A stretch of 64,000 bases of DNA, taken from contig JACCLO010000045.1 of the NCBI GenBank assembly GCA_029448655.1, positions 28,616 through 92,615 of the forward strand. Reading direction: 5' to 3'. The notes under the pieces were generated by a model. The model had not been told where the DNA came from and searched no databases. It worked only from the letters and a program-made list of their open reading frames with translations. This DNA is from Wolfiporia cocos. Its lineage: Eukaryota; Basidiomycota; Agaricomycetes; Polyporales; Phaeolaceae. The translations under genes were made by a program, and so were the position numbers. Below are positions 11,383-21,168 of this stretch, in pieces; the first letter of the stretch is position 1; each line of letters opens with the position of its first letter.

Positions 11383-11851
11383 TATCACAACATCTCAGAA
11401 GCCCAAGAAACTGTTCTAATACTCCCAACAAAACAAAGCTACCACAAGGCAATATCTAAACATAAGGTTTATCAAATTCCTGATCTATGTCACAGATCTG
11501 GGACATTCTACGAATTTTTCTATATTTTTACCTATTTTTCTGGCATTTCTACGAGCTTATTTACACTTACACTTGTAACCGCCCATAGACACGTCCATGT
11601 ACACAAACAACACATACATAACATGCATGTCCAAACTAGTTACTCAGCGGACTAGTTCTCCGAAGTCACACCCCTTAGTAATATCCCAATACCAGGCTAT
11701 GTCACTAGGGATGACATGGAATACCGTGTGTATCATGCAATGGGGAATACCCCCCTAATATAACCCTATACTCCTGATGAGGAGGAGCAGGCTATGTCCT
11801 GCCTATAAGATGCAGGTCACCATGCATGTCATAAGTCTCAGTGGTCGAGTA
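11383..11851. other. No recognisable gene
   Basis: AT-rich sequence including CTATATTTTTACC-like tracts reminiscent of gypsy LTR starts (a TGTCACAGATC start lies near 11488), but without a matching end or duplication. Confidence 0.3.
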
Positions 11852-12785
11852 TGACACGGATAACTTATCACAAGACGCGCTGCGGACCCAATGCAACGTG
11901 CTTATGAGTGGCATAATAGCCACTCCCCCAAAAGGGCTACGATAACAGCTCATGCTGCTATCGAGGGTCCAGCTATATCTGCAGTTCATATTCCCACGCT
12001 CGGCGCCTATTAGACACTCTATGGTGTAGGCCATGTATGCCGGCGCCACGTACGGGTAATGTACCCTAGTTATTGCTCCGTAACGTCTATGATATTATGC
12101 TTTCGCATTATCTGTGACATTACCCCCACTTCAAGGATTAACCGTCTCTGGTTAAGGAGATAACTTAGGCTGCATCAAGCCGCCCCCGGTACTAAGTATC
12201 ACTTCTACTATGCTTTGTCATTGTGCCTGGTGAAGGGTACCCCCAATCCCTTATACCATTTGGCTTATGACGTGTGTGCCAACCTCTTGAAGGCCCGACT
12301 TACACCCTGGATTTTGGGTGCGGGTTAAGGCTATTTAATAGTAGTTTTTACCACGCAAGCTTTGACCAATCTTATCCCCTGATACCTTACGGTTATAGAG
12401 GGGCCCCATGATACAGGGGGTCACGTGGTGGGTACTTTTCCCTCAGCCGCCAGTGGTTCGGAAGCGCCCCAGGCAGTGGAAATATTTGCCACCACCCAGG
12501 TTCGAACCGGCGACCGGGTGAGCTGTTATTATATCACAAGACGCGCTGCGGACCCAATGCAACGTGCTTATGAGTGGCATAATAGCCACTCCCCCAAAAG
12601 GGCTACGATAACAGCTCATGCTGCTATCGAGGGTCCAGCTATATCTGCAGTTCATATTCCCACGCTCGGCGCCTATTAGACACTCTATGGTGTAGGCCAT
12701 GTATGCCGGCGCCACGTACGGGTAATGTACCCTAGTTATTGCTCCGTAACGTCTATGATATTATGCTTTCGCATTATCTGTGACA
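11852..12785 (-). mobile_element. Small TRIM-like LTR element, minus orientation
   Basis: Two near-identical blocks (11867-12119 and 12533-12785, about 253 bp) in the same orientation flank a ~400-bp non-coding interval. On the minus strand the left LTR is preceded by a polypurine tract (AAGTGGGGGTAA directly before TGTCACAG, 12119-12133), so the right block is the 5' LTR. No TSD was found (GAGTA and CATGC), and the outer 10-20 bases of the two LTRs differ. A reverse-oriented relative lies at 36849-37082. The right copy abuts the gag tail of the chromovirus, so this element probably truncated it. Confidence 0.6.
12425..12523. other. tRNA-like box B motif next to the TRIM LTR
   Basis: CCAGGTTCGAACCGGCGACC at about 12498-12517 resembles a tRNA T-arm and box B. 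A weak box-A-like CAGTGGTT lies about 45 bases upstream. The arms do not pair well enough for a functional tRNA. It could be a SINE fragment or a tRNA-derived piece of the element. Confidence 0.25.
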
Positions 12786-13132
12786 CATGCAAGAGCTGCG
12801 GCCGGAAGGACTGCACAAACATGGAGGGGTGATGCAATTGGAGGGTGCCAGCATCCAAGGTGGACAATAAGGGGGCTCAGAAATCTACTAGCGGCAACCC
12901 CCCCACACCTCATGGCAAAGGTCACATGGTCCAGGTCACCACAACAGAGATGTGGATCCCAGATGACAGTGACAACTCCATGGGCAACTCCACCGCCCAT
13001 TCATCCGTGCGCATCACGGAGGTAGAGGAACCACTGGCCAGCACCGGCTCCATCAACAGCCCCAATTGGTCAGCCACCGAATTGGGGCACTACCATTATC
13101 CCATGGCATTCAGTTGCCCAGAAAACTCCTGA
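12786..13132 (+). pseudogene. Gag C-terminal remnant of the plus-strand chromovirus
   Basis: Immediately after the TRIM LTR an open frame encodes a zinc-knuckle-like CKSCGRKDC and a Ser/Thr-rich tail ending AFSCPENS. One in-frame TGA follows the knuckle. The 5' portion of gag is missing. It is in the same frame as pol, separated by stop codons. Confidence 0.5.
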
Positions 13133-13171
13133 CCATCCAGCTAGCGAGTCGAATTTTCGCCTTCAGCACAT

Positions 13172-15107
13172 GTGAATCCTTGCCTATGTGTGCTGTGTAC
13201 TAGTATAGTTGCCTGTACTGCTGACCTGCTTGTAAAAAATTGTGAAAATTTATATCACTATTACAAGAATCATGCATGTGATAAGTCCCGATCTTTCCAG
13301 ATCTGGGTTGACTTGTGGGTCTATGGTCAGAAAGTGCAAGGCTTGGCTTTAATCGATAGTGGAGCAACGTTATCAGTCATCAACTCAGACTTTGTTGACA
13401 AACATCGTCTAGTCACCCACGATAAGAAAGACCCTTTTTGGATTCATAATGCAGATGGATCATACAACAAAAATGGTCTCATCAATAAGTCAGTTAAAGG
13501 ATTCATGCAACATGGCGAGCACAAGGAAAAGGTATTCCTTACCATCATGAAAATCCACAACCACGACCTTATCCTAGGATATGACTGGTTAATTAAACAT
13601 AACCCCACTATGGACTGGAACTCTGGCAGTCTGGTATATCGATGTGGGTCTGCATGCCCAGAAGCCTCAGAATCGTCCCCTGATTCGGAAGAAGTTGCAC
13701 CCGATGACGAAGAGGACAATAATAACATCAGCAACATTTGGGATTCTGCGCTAGACACGATTGGAGATGGAAACCCTGATGATCCATTTATCAAGTGGAT
13801 CGGTACCCTGTCCAATGAGGAATTGGGACTCCTCATGGGAATGGTAGGAGAAATCCACCAGAACAGACCAGAAGCTGCAACCGAAAAATGGAAGCAGCTT
13901 GTGCCTAAGGAATATTGGGAATTCGGCCCAATGGTATTTTCGCAAAAAGCATCCGAAAGGATGCCAACACGTAAGCCATATGATCATGCCATCAATTTAA
14001 TCGAAGGCACTCCATTGCCAACACTGGCCAAACCATATTCCCTCTTGCCAAAGGAAGAAAATTCCCTCCGTGACTGGATCGCTGAAGAAAAGCGAAAAGG
14101 CTACATCTGAGATTCAAGCTCCCCTATGGCCAGCCCAGTATTTTTCGTTGCCAAGAAAGATGGAACCTTGTGCATGGTAATCAATTACAGGAAGCTGAAC
14201 GAAATAACTGTGGATAACAAGTACCCTATACCCCAGATATCGGACCTTATCAACCAACTCTCAGGTGCATCGATCTTTACTAAGATCGACCTGAGATGGG
14301 GTTACAACAACGTCCGTATCAAGGAAGGTGATGAATGGAAAACAGCATTCATTACTAAACAGGGGTTGTACGAAGCCATGGTTATGTATTTCGGTTTCAA
14401 GAACGTGCCAGGGACTTTCCAAGCAATGATGAACGACGTCCTAAAGGATTTCATTGCCACCGGAAAAGTCATAGTCTATCTGGACGACATACTGATCTTT
14501 GGCAACGACTTAGCGGAACACCGCAAAATCACCAAGGCAGTCCTGAAAAGGCTGCGGGACAATGATCTATATGCCAAACCCGAGAAATGCTTCTTTGAAA
14601 AAAGTAGCATCGACTATTTGGGTATGATAATTTCTAAGGGCAGAGTCGAAATGGACCCCTCGAAACTATCAGGAGTATTAGATTGGCTGACCCCAACCAA
14701 GGTGAAGGAAGTTCAAGCCTTTTTAGGCTTTGCGAACTTCTATCGGCGGTTTATTCAGGACTTCTTGAAAATTGTGAAACCCCTGACAACACTCATGAAG
14801 AAGTCGGAGAAATGGCATTGGGATGAAGCACAGGAAGAAGCTTTCCAAAAGCTCAAGGCGGCCTTTACAACTGCCCCCATCTTACATATTCCGGACAAAA
14901 TTCAGAAATTCCGTATAGAAGCCAACACATCAGACTTTGCGACTGGAGCAGTCCTAACGCAATGGTCACCAGATAGTTGGAAATGGAATCCTTGCGCCTT
15001 CTATTCCACAGGCATGACTGCCCCGGAACGGAACTACAAAATTTATGACAAAGAGATGCTAGCCATAATTCGAGCATTAGAAGAATGGCAACATTATCTC
15101 GAAGGTC
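13172..15107 (+). pseudogene. Chromovirus Pol, first part: protease, RT, start of RNase H
   Basis: The protease segment carries LIDSGATLSVI (about 13350). RT follows with SSSPMASPVFFVAKKDG, FTKIDLRWGYNNVR and catalytic YLDDIL (about 14480). RNase H begins at FRIEANTSDFATGAVL (about 14920) and continues to the end. A TGA at 14108-14110 interrupts the frame in the linker before RT, where related elements have Arg, suggesting CGA to TGA. The first RNase H catalytic Asp appears as Asn (EANTSD for the usual ETDAS). The frame is cut at 15107 by the tandem non-coding LTR array and resumes at 30985. Confidence 0.92.
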
Positions 15108-15112
15108 ACCCG

Positions 15113-16206
15113 TGACACAGATGGCTCTGTGGGACTCACCAAGCCAGTATCCTGCGATGAACTAGGCGACTTAGGTGAGGAAGAGGTTATCAGACGCAGT
15201 AGGAGGTAGGAGGTTCTTCTACGGCGTACGCCGAGAAGAATAGAACTGAAGTTAAAGAGCGCTTGGCTCCTACTTATATACATTGTGTCGGGAGGGCACG
15301 TGCTACTAGCTAGCGGTTGCCTTACCGGGTTATGTGGCTTTGCCAAGTGGCGAAGCTTTATCTTATCTGATGTTTAGTTACTCTATCTAGAATGGCCGTG
15401 GAAGGCCCTAATGGCCGACCCAATCGTAATAGAGGGATTATGTCTTATCTGTGATACTAACGCGGGCGCAGCCCGGGTATAGGTGAAGCCGGTTGCCGGA
15501 TACCTTGCGGCATAATGGCGATTGGCCGTGCTTCGTTGGATGACCAAGGCGAGACGCCGAGGTCGTTATGCCATTGGACGGGTAGTACCGTGGCATGTGT
15601 TACAGCCCGGTCCGGATGGTTACCGGGGCATGTATTGGTCTTAGCCGTGAGGCGAGGACCGGTGTTTGGGCAGCGCCGTGATGGCAGAAGCCCGGGACTT
15701 GGAGAACGCCGAGTCCGTGAGATGGCCGAGAAGGCCGAGCCTATAGCGATATTGCCTTGATGCTAATATAGTGCTATTTGGCCGTGTTGCCATTATTATG
15801 CGAAGGCGTGGCGCGCCTGAGGTGCCATTGTGATCAAGGATCTTATGGCGGTGGGAAGCCGGGAAGGCCGACCCAATAGTACAAGGCCGCGAGGCACTGT
15901 TTGTACATGTGGACATTATTATGCGAGCGTGCCGCGCTCGGCCTATCATTATGATCTACGATCTATGACGTGGCTGGTCTTGCTCTGACGGGCGAGACCT
16001 TTATGACGTAGCTGTAACTATGCTATTGGACCGGAAGGTGCCGTAGCGTTATGTATGCTGGTCATGTGGTGATAAGCCCAGTTAAGAGCTTGTCGTGGTG
16101 GCAATGGGAGTTAACCCGTAGATAACTTGTAGTTAGACGTATAAATCCCAGGTAAATTGCTATAATCGTAGGAAAAATGCTGTAAGCCCCAGATAAATCT
16201 GTGACA
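15113..16206 (-). repeat. LTR 1 of the array (outer, 3' LTR in element sense)
   Basis: 1094 bp. On the minus strand it starts TGTCACAGATTTATC and ends CATCTGTGTCA. It appears almost identical to LTR 4. It contains a TATATAAG promoter and several GC-rich hairpins. Confidence 0.9.
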
Positions 16207-16245
16207 TTACCCCCGCTTTAGGTTTCATCGTCCCTGATGAAACTA
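16207..16245 (-). other. Polypurine tract and preceding hairpin
   Basis: On the minus strand a hairpin with arms GTTTCATC/GATGAAAC precedes AAAGCGGGGGTAA, which abuts the TGTCACAG of the next LTR. The same arrangement with altered but still paired arms occurs at internal 3 and at the TRIM element. The polypurine tract would prime plus-strand DNA. Confidence 0.65.
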
Positions 16246-16274
16246 TTCCTCATTGTGTACGTCCCAAGAGCGGT

Positions 16275-16489
16275 ATAACGCGTGATGACGAAGTGTCAAA
16301 TGCCGTTATGGTGCTGCTTCAATTTGTCAATTGAACAGGGATAAATGGGAGTTTCAGGACTTGTGGTGGAACCTGAGCGTGGAAGGCGATTTTATTCCTT
16401 ATAGTGATTTGTAACGCGTGATAGCGAAGTGCTAAATGCCGTTACTAGCGATTATCAACGCGTGATGACCGAAAGGTCAAATGCCGTTG
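16275..16489. repeat. Three copies of a ~35-nt double-stem hairpin motif
   Basis: Copies at 16275-16309, 16411-16445 and 16456-16489 share a 6x6 internal loop (CGTGAT and AAATGC). The outer arms are ATAACG/CGTTAT, GTAACG/CGTTAC and CAACG/CGTTG; the inner arms are GAC/GTC, AGC/GCT and GACC/GGTC. Changes in the arms are compensated, so base pairing is conserved. Equivalent triplets occur in internals 2 and 3. Confidence 0.75.
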
Positions 16490-16539
16490 TTAGGGAGATG
16501 TAGTCGTGTTACTAGAGTGTGCTGTCATTGTGCATGCGG

Positions 16540-18150
16540 ATCCTAAGAGGAGGGACTCTCCTGTTATCGCTGAAGGTGTTCTAGTGCCTTTTCGCGACCT
16601 TGGTCGGATTATTGCTTTTGCTTATGACGTTACTCGTAGTAGAAGGCGATATGGAAATGGTCATCATATAGTGCCTTTGAATCTACTTGTAATCTGTATC
16701 TCCAATAGCTTGCCAAGCGTATTAGAGGGTGCATTGTGTCGTTGTACGTATTTCGGATAGCATTGTGCGATATTCCTTAGAGTGAGGGCTTCACTGTTAG
16801 CTCTGGAGATTTTCTAGTGTCTCTTCGAGCCCTTGGGCGGATATGTTGCTTATGCGTAGTACCCATTGAGTGTGACATAGCGGTGCTTTTTCGACGTCTA
16901 TTGCCTAGCGGTGAATGGGATTGCAAGTTCCTTCGTTCGCGTGGCGGGTGTCTTAGGCTTTGTGCTTGTACAGGGGTAATCCTACTTTGTACGACTTATG
17001 CGGTTTGAACGGTTATTAAAGGGCGTCGCCTTATGAACGTTTATGAGGCGTCGCCTCCCTAGTATCGCAAGTACTAAGCGTGTGACATTTGTCAATGCCC
17101 ATTTGTTACAGGGGTTGTGTCCCCTAGTTAGATTGCTTCTACGTAGCGATCTCTTCGGAGTCGTAAGTTCCGGAATGAAGCTGTGCCTTCGTTGTTGTAT
17201 GCACTTATTTATTAACGAGTAGGCTTCTCGTGTAAAACCCCATAGTATAAGTACTAATCATTGTGCATTATGGTCAATGCTTATGATTGTATTCCCTGAT
17301 ACTGTAGTGTCGTTGCCGTAGTGAGGCCTTATTGGGTAACCGTGAGAACATACATCCTTGTCAGGAGTTGTCTCGTATAGGTGTATCCCGTAAGGGCTGA
17401 AGTCCCATGGTGGCGATGACGGTAGTTTCCAATGTGCTTGTATGTCGTTAAAGTCGTTCTTCGATTGAGTATGACATTGTAAGCGTGGGAACTGGGATGA
17501 TCGTTGGGGAAGGGTATATTTCGCTATTGGATAGATAGCTACTATATTCCTATTACAGGGTTGTCGTCCATATACGAATAGGACAGTACGAGCATGAATG
17601 AGGGTAATCGGGCCTCTTAGTGCATGTCGTTTGTTGCTTTAATGACCGTAAGGTTCATTTGTAAGCGTGGGATAGTGGACTTGTTAAGGTCCTAGGTGCG
17701 AAATTAGGGTTTCCACCCCCTCTTTCACGTTTGATCTCCCGATCAAACCTATCCAGATGGTTTTGGTTTTTAAAGAGGTTAAACCGCCTCTATACCCAGA
17801 TAAGGGTGGGTGGATGTGGGCCGAAGGTATTCTTGACGTATATCCATATACGGCTGTATCCAGTGTAGTCGCTCGCATATGCGACCAGATTTTTATACTA
17901 AGGTTTCCAAGCCCTAGTTTGTCGGAATCGAAGGGTTTTCCAGGCCCATATTCGATGTAGTGACGAGATGTAATCCTTTCTTGACGTAAGGATACAGATC
18001 CGGATTTATTTATTACGCGTCTCGACGGCGTAGGTTTCCGTAAACCAAGCAATTAAATGATAACCGATTGCCAAATCGGCTTGATTGAATTAATAAGGGG
18101 GACTCCCTTGTTATCTCTGGAAGTTTTCGAGTGCTTCTTCGAGACCTTTT
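16540..18150. repeat. Three dispersed copies of a ~75-nt multi-stem motif
   Basis: Copies near 16540, 16767 and 18078 share the order: stem around a GGACT or GGGCT loop, GTTA, stem around TTTTCTAGTG or TTTTCGAGTG, and a short stem ending GCGG. The first-stem arms are AGGAG/CTCCT, GTGA/TCAC and AAGGG/CCCTT. Confidence 0.65.
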
Positions 18151-20068
18151 GCGGACGATCGCATTGAGTTGCTAAGGTGTATTTTTCGAATTCGGTTATT
18201 CTCCCCACAGAGAAAAGTTGAATCGAAGTGAAATCAAAAGTGAGGTAGCTAGCCTCGTGACGAATTTTGCGATTGGCGTGCGAAATTGTCGACTTCAATA
18301 CAGGGGGGGACCGGTTGGAAACCGGTGTAGATTCGGCGATTGTGCGAGAATGCCGAATGAAGTGTGATTCTAGAAGCCTTGCGGCCTCCGCTACACTTCA
18401 AGGGAACGCGTATTAATAGCGTGTGTCCCTTGTTTTCCTTTCCTCTAACCCAGATTGCAAGATTCAATGAAGTAATCTTGTTGCGATCTGTTTGTACATG
18501 GGTGGCTGGTGGAAACAGCGCTGTACCCAATTATTTATAGACGCTTGTCAGACGTCTCTTCCCAATCGGATGGTAATTTCCTTGTCAGGAATTCCATTAC
18601 CAAAAGGGGTGCCCCCGTTCTAAGGTTCTTTGTGACATGTGACCAAATGACAGATGCTCAATAACCCGAATCCCCTTTTCAGGAGCGAAGACCGAAGTCA
18701 AACGGGCGCCGATAGATTAAGAATCTTAATCGACTTGGTACTTAGGCATTCCCATAGTAATAATAGTTATAAGCATATGTTTGCCAAGCGTACGCGATCC
18801 TACGTCGAGTAAGGTACTAGTATCGTTTTTCGATTGACTTATTGTACCTAAGACGTAAAAGGTTGCTTTATATGTACATAAGCGACCTTAACCAGGCTAG
18901 ATAACCTGGGAACCAGCAGGTGACGCAGGATTTCCAGAGGCGAATACAAATGCTATTGGACGGTTTCTAAGCTACTTTACAAAGTAAGTAAGCTACTAGG
19001 AGCCGCCACTAAAACTACATATTTATCTACTTATTGACTGGGATACCAGGGTACCTGAAAGAGAGCTCATCATCAGCGATCAACGCTGAGTGGTCATGTC
19101 TAACACAAGAAGAACGGGGGCATGGTTAGGGGCGCCCTTGTCAGGACGCCGCGCGGAATTTAGCCGACAGGTGTCTTCATCGAAGCGCGCGACTTCCTTC
19201 TAGAAAGAGAGTCGGTGACTGCCAGCGCTTGATAAGCTGGGTCACATGGTTGGGAATAGGATACACAGCCCATTTCCTCGTGGAGATGAGCTGGAAAGTG
19301 GTCGCAGTATTACACCGCGACCGGTCCGCGCTTTAGTGGTAAGGCTTGCCATCTATAGCCACCTGGGTGTCACATCAGGGCTAAAAAACCATCCGTCGAT
19401 CTAAGATCGCGCATTCACGAGCGCTCCACACATCAAGGATGGTGGGCAACGCCGCATGCTTCCGGTGGGGCCCCAACTCGGTTTAACCCAGGCTCGCACA
19501 CCGAGCTGCCCGTAGGACTTACGCTATTGGCTACCGCGAGTGACCTCGGCTGGTTTGGCCTTGCGAGTCGCACCACCTCGCCACTTGGATTCCCCGAAGG
19601 AGATCCCAAGCGGGCCCCTTACGCCTGGGGGGCGGCTTTGGAAGATTCCCACACCCTACTAAGGAATACGCCGAAGCGCATATCCCTATGGGGATCCTGC
19701 TGATAGGGATGGGTCCCTGAACAGGGATTGCCATGCCAGGGGGTTGGGCGCGCACAGGCAGACCGTCCCCTCTTCTCAACAGGCGGGTCTCAACCGCTGA
19801 CAGCCGCAACCTTGCCAGGAAGCAGCCGTCTCTCCTTAACCCTGGAGTCCGGGTTTGCAGGACCCTGCCGCTGATTAGGCAAGCAGAGCCCCACTGGGTG
19901 GCAGAGGCCGCTAAGCCCGCCACCGATGTATCCCATATCCACAACCACGGAGCATACATCCCCTTTGCAGGAGAGTAGCGGCCCCTGCGCTATCTCAGAC
20001 ACCTGTTGGAGGAAAAACCCAGGCGCCACCAGTTAAGGAGGCGCAGGGGGGTAGGTAGTTCTATTCTA

Positions 20069-21168
20069 TGACACAGATGGCTCTGTGGGACTCACCAAGC
20101 CAGTATCCTTGCGATGAACTAGGCGACTAGGTGAGTAGAGGTTATCAGACGCAATAGTAGATGGAAGGTTCTTCTACGGCGTACGCCGAGAAGAATAGAA
20201 CTGAAGTTATAGAGCGCTTGGCTCCTACTTATATACATGTGTACGGGAAGGTCACGTGCTACTAGCTAGCTATGTCCTTACCGGGTTATGTGGCTTTGCC
20301 AAGTGGCGAAGCTTTATCTATCTGATGTTTTTAGTTACTCTATCTAGAATGGCCGTGGAAGGCCCTAATGGCCGACCCAATCGTAATAGAGGGATTATGT
20401 CTTTATTGTGATTGCTAACGCAGGGCGCAGCCCGGGTATAGGTGAAGCCGGTTTGCCGGATACCTTGCGGTATAATGGCGATTGGCCGTGCTTCGTTGGA
20501 TGACCAAGGCGAGGCGCCGAGGTCGTTATGCTATTGGGCCAGCAGGCACCGTAGCATGTGATATGTCCGGACCGGAAGTTACCGGAACATATGTTGGTCT
20601 TAGCCGTGAGGCGAGGACCGGTGTTTGGGCAACGCCGTGATGGCAGAAGCCCGGGCCTTGGAGTACGCCGAGTCCGTGGGAGGCCGAGAAGGCCGTAGCC
20701 TATAGCGATATTGCCTGATGCTAATATAGTGCTATTTGGCCGTGTTGCCATTATTATGCGAAGGCGTGGCGCGCCTGAGGTGCCATTGTGATCTAGGATC
20801 TTATGGCGATGGGAAGCCGGGAAGGCCGACCCCAATAGTACAAGGCCGCGAGGCACTGTTTGTACTTGTGGACATTATTATGCGAGCGTTGCCGCGCTCG
20901 GCCTATCATTATGATCTAGGATCTATGACGTGGCTGGTCTTGCTCTGTCGGGCGAGACCTGTATGACGTAGCTATACTATGCTATTGGACCGGAAGGTGT
21001 ACCGTAGCGTTATGTAAGCTGGTCATGTGGTTGACGAGCCCAGTTAAGAGCTTGTCGTTGTGGCAATGGGGGTTAACCCGTAGATAACTTGTAGGTAGAC
21101 GTATAAATCCCAGGTAAATTGCTATAATCATAGGAAAAATGCTGTAAGTCCCAGATAAATCTGTGACA
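20069..21168 (-). repeat. LTR 2 of the array
   Basis: 1100 bp, the most diverged of the complete LTRs. Several arms differ from LTR 1 in a paired way (ATGCTA/TAGCAT versus ATGCCA/TGGCAT). One base is missing in the adjacent primer site. Confidence 0.88.

Larger units (their letters stand above)
16207..20068 (-). repeat. Internal region 1 of the non-coding element
   Basis: 3.86 kb without a coding frame longer than about 140 codons and without retroviral motifs. It is rich in short hairpins, including three copies of a ~35-nt two-stem motif (16275-16489) and three copies of a ~75-nt motif (about 16540, 16767, 18078). It is close to internal 2, differing mostly by single-base indels. Confidence 0.85.

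Noticed and set aside
10764..13132. 5' LTR of the plus-strand chromovirus at 10.76 kb
   Set aside because: Its predicted start sequence has no complement after the LTR end, and its body matches the solo LTR at 38.7 kb rather than the chromovirus 3' LTR.
15515..15760. Open frames of 60-140 codons inside the array LTRs and internals as real genes
   Set aside because: They differ in frame between copies because of single-base indels, have no domain motifs and overlap on both strands.
16225..16250. CTGATGA resembling a hammerhead ribozyme core beside the array LTR
   Set aside because: It is one arm of a simple palindrome (GTTTCATC/GATGAAAC), no GAAA partner lies at the right distance, and internal 3 changes it to CTGGTGG while keeping pairing.
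16275..16489. CRISPR-like array of short repeats
   Set aside because: Only three copies with unequal spacing and palindromic arms that differ between copies; eukaryotic transposon context.
19300..19400. tRNA gene in the array internal (TTTAGTGGTAAGGC resembles box A)
   Set aside because: No proper box B or cloverleaf could be drawn, and the sequence is repeated as part of the element.
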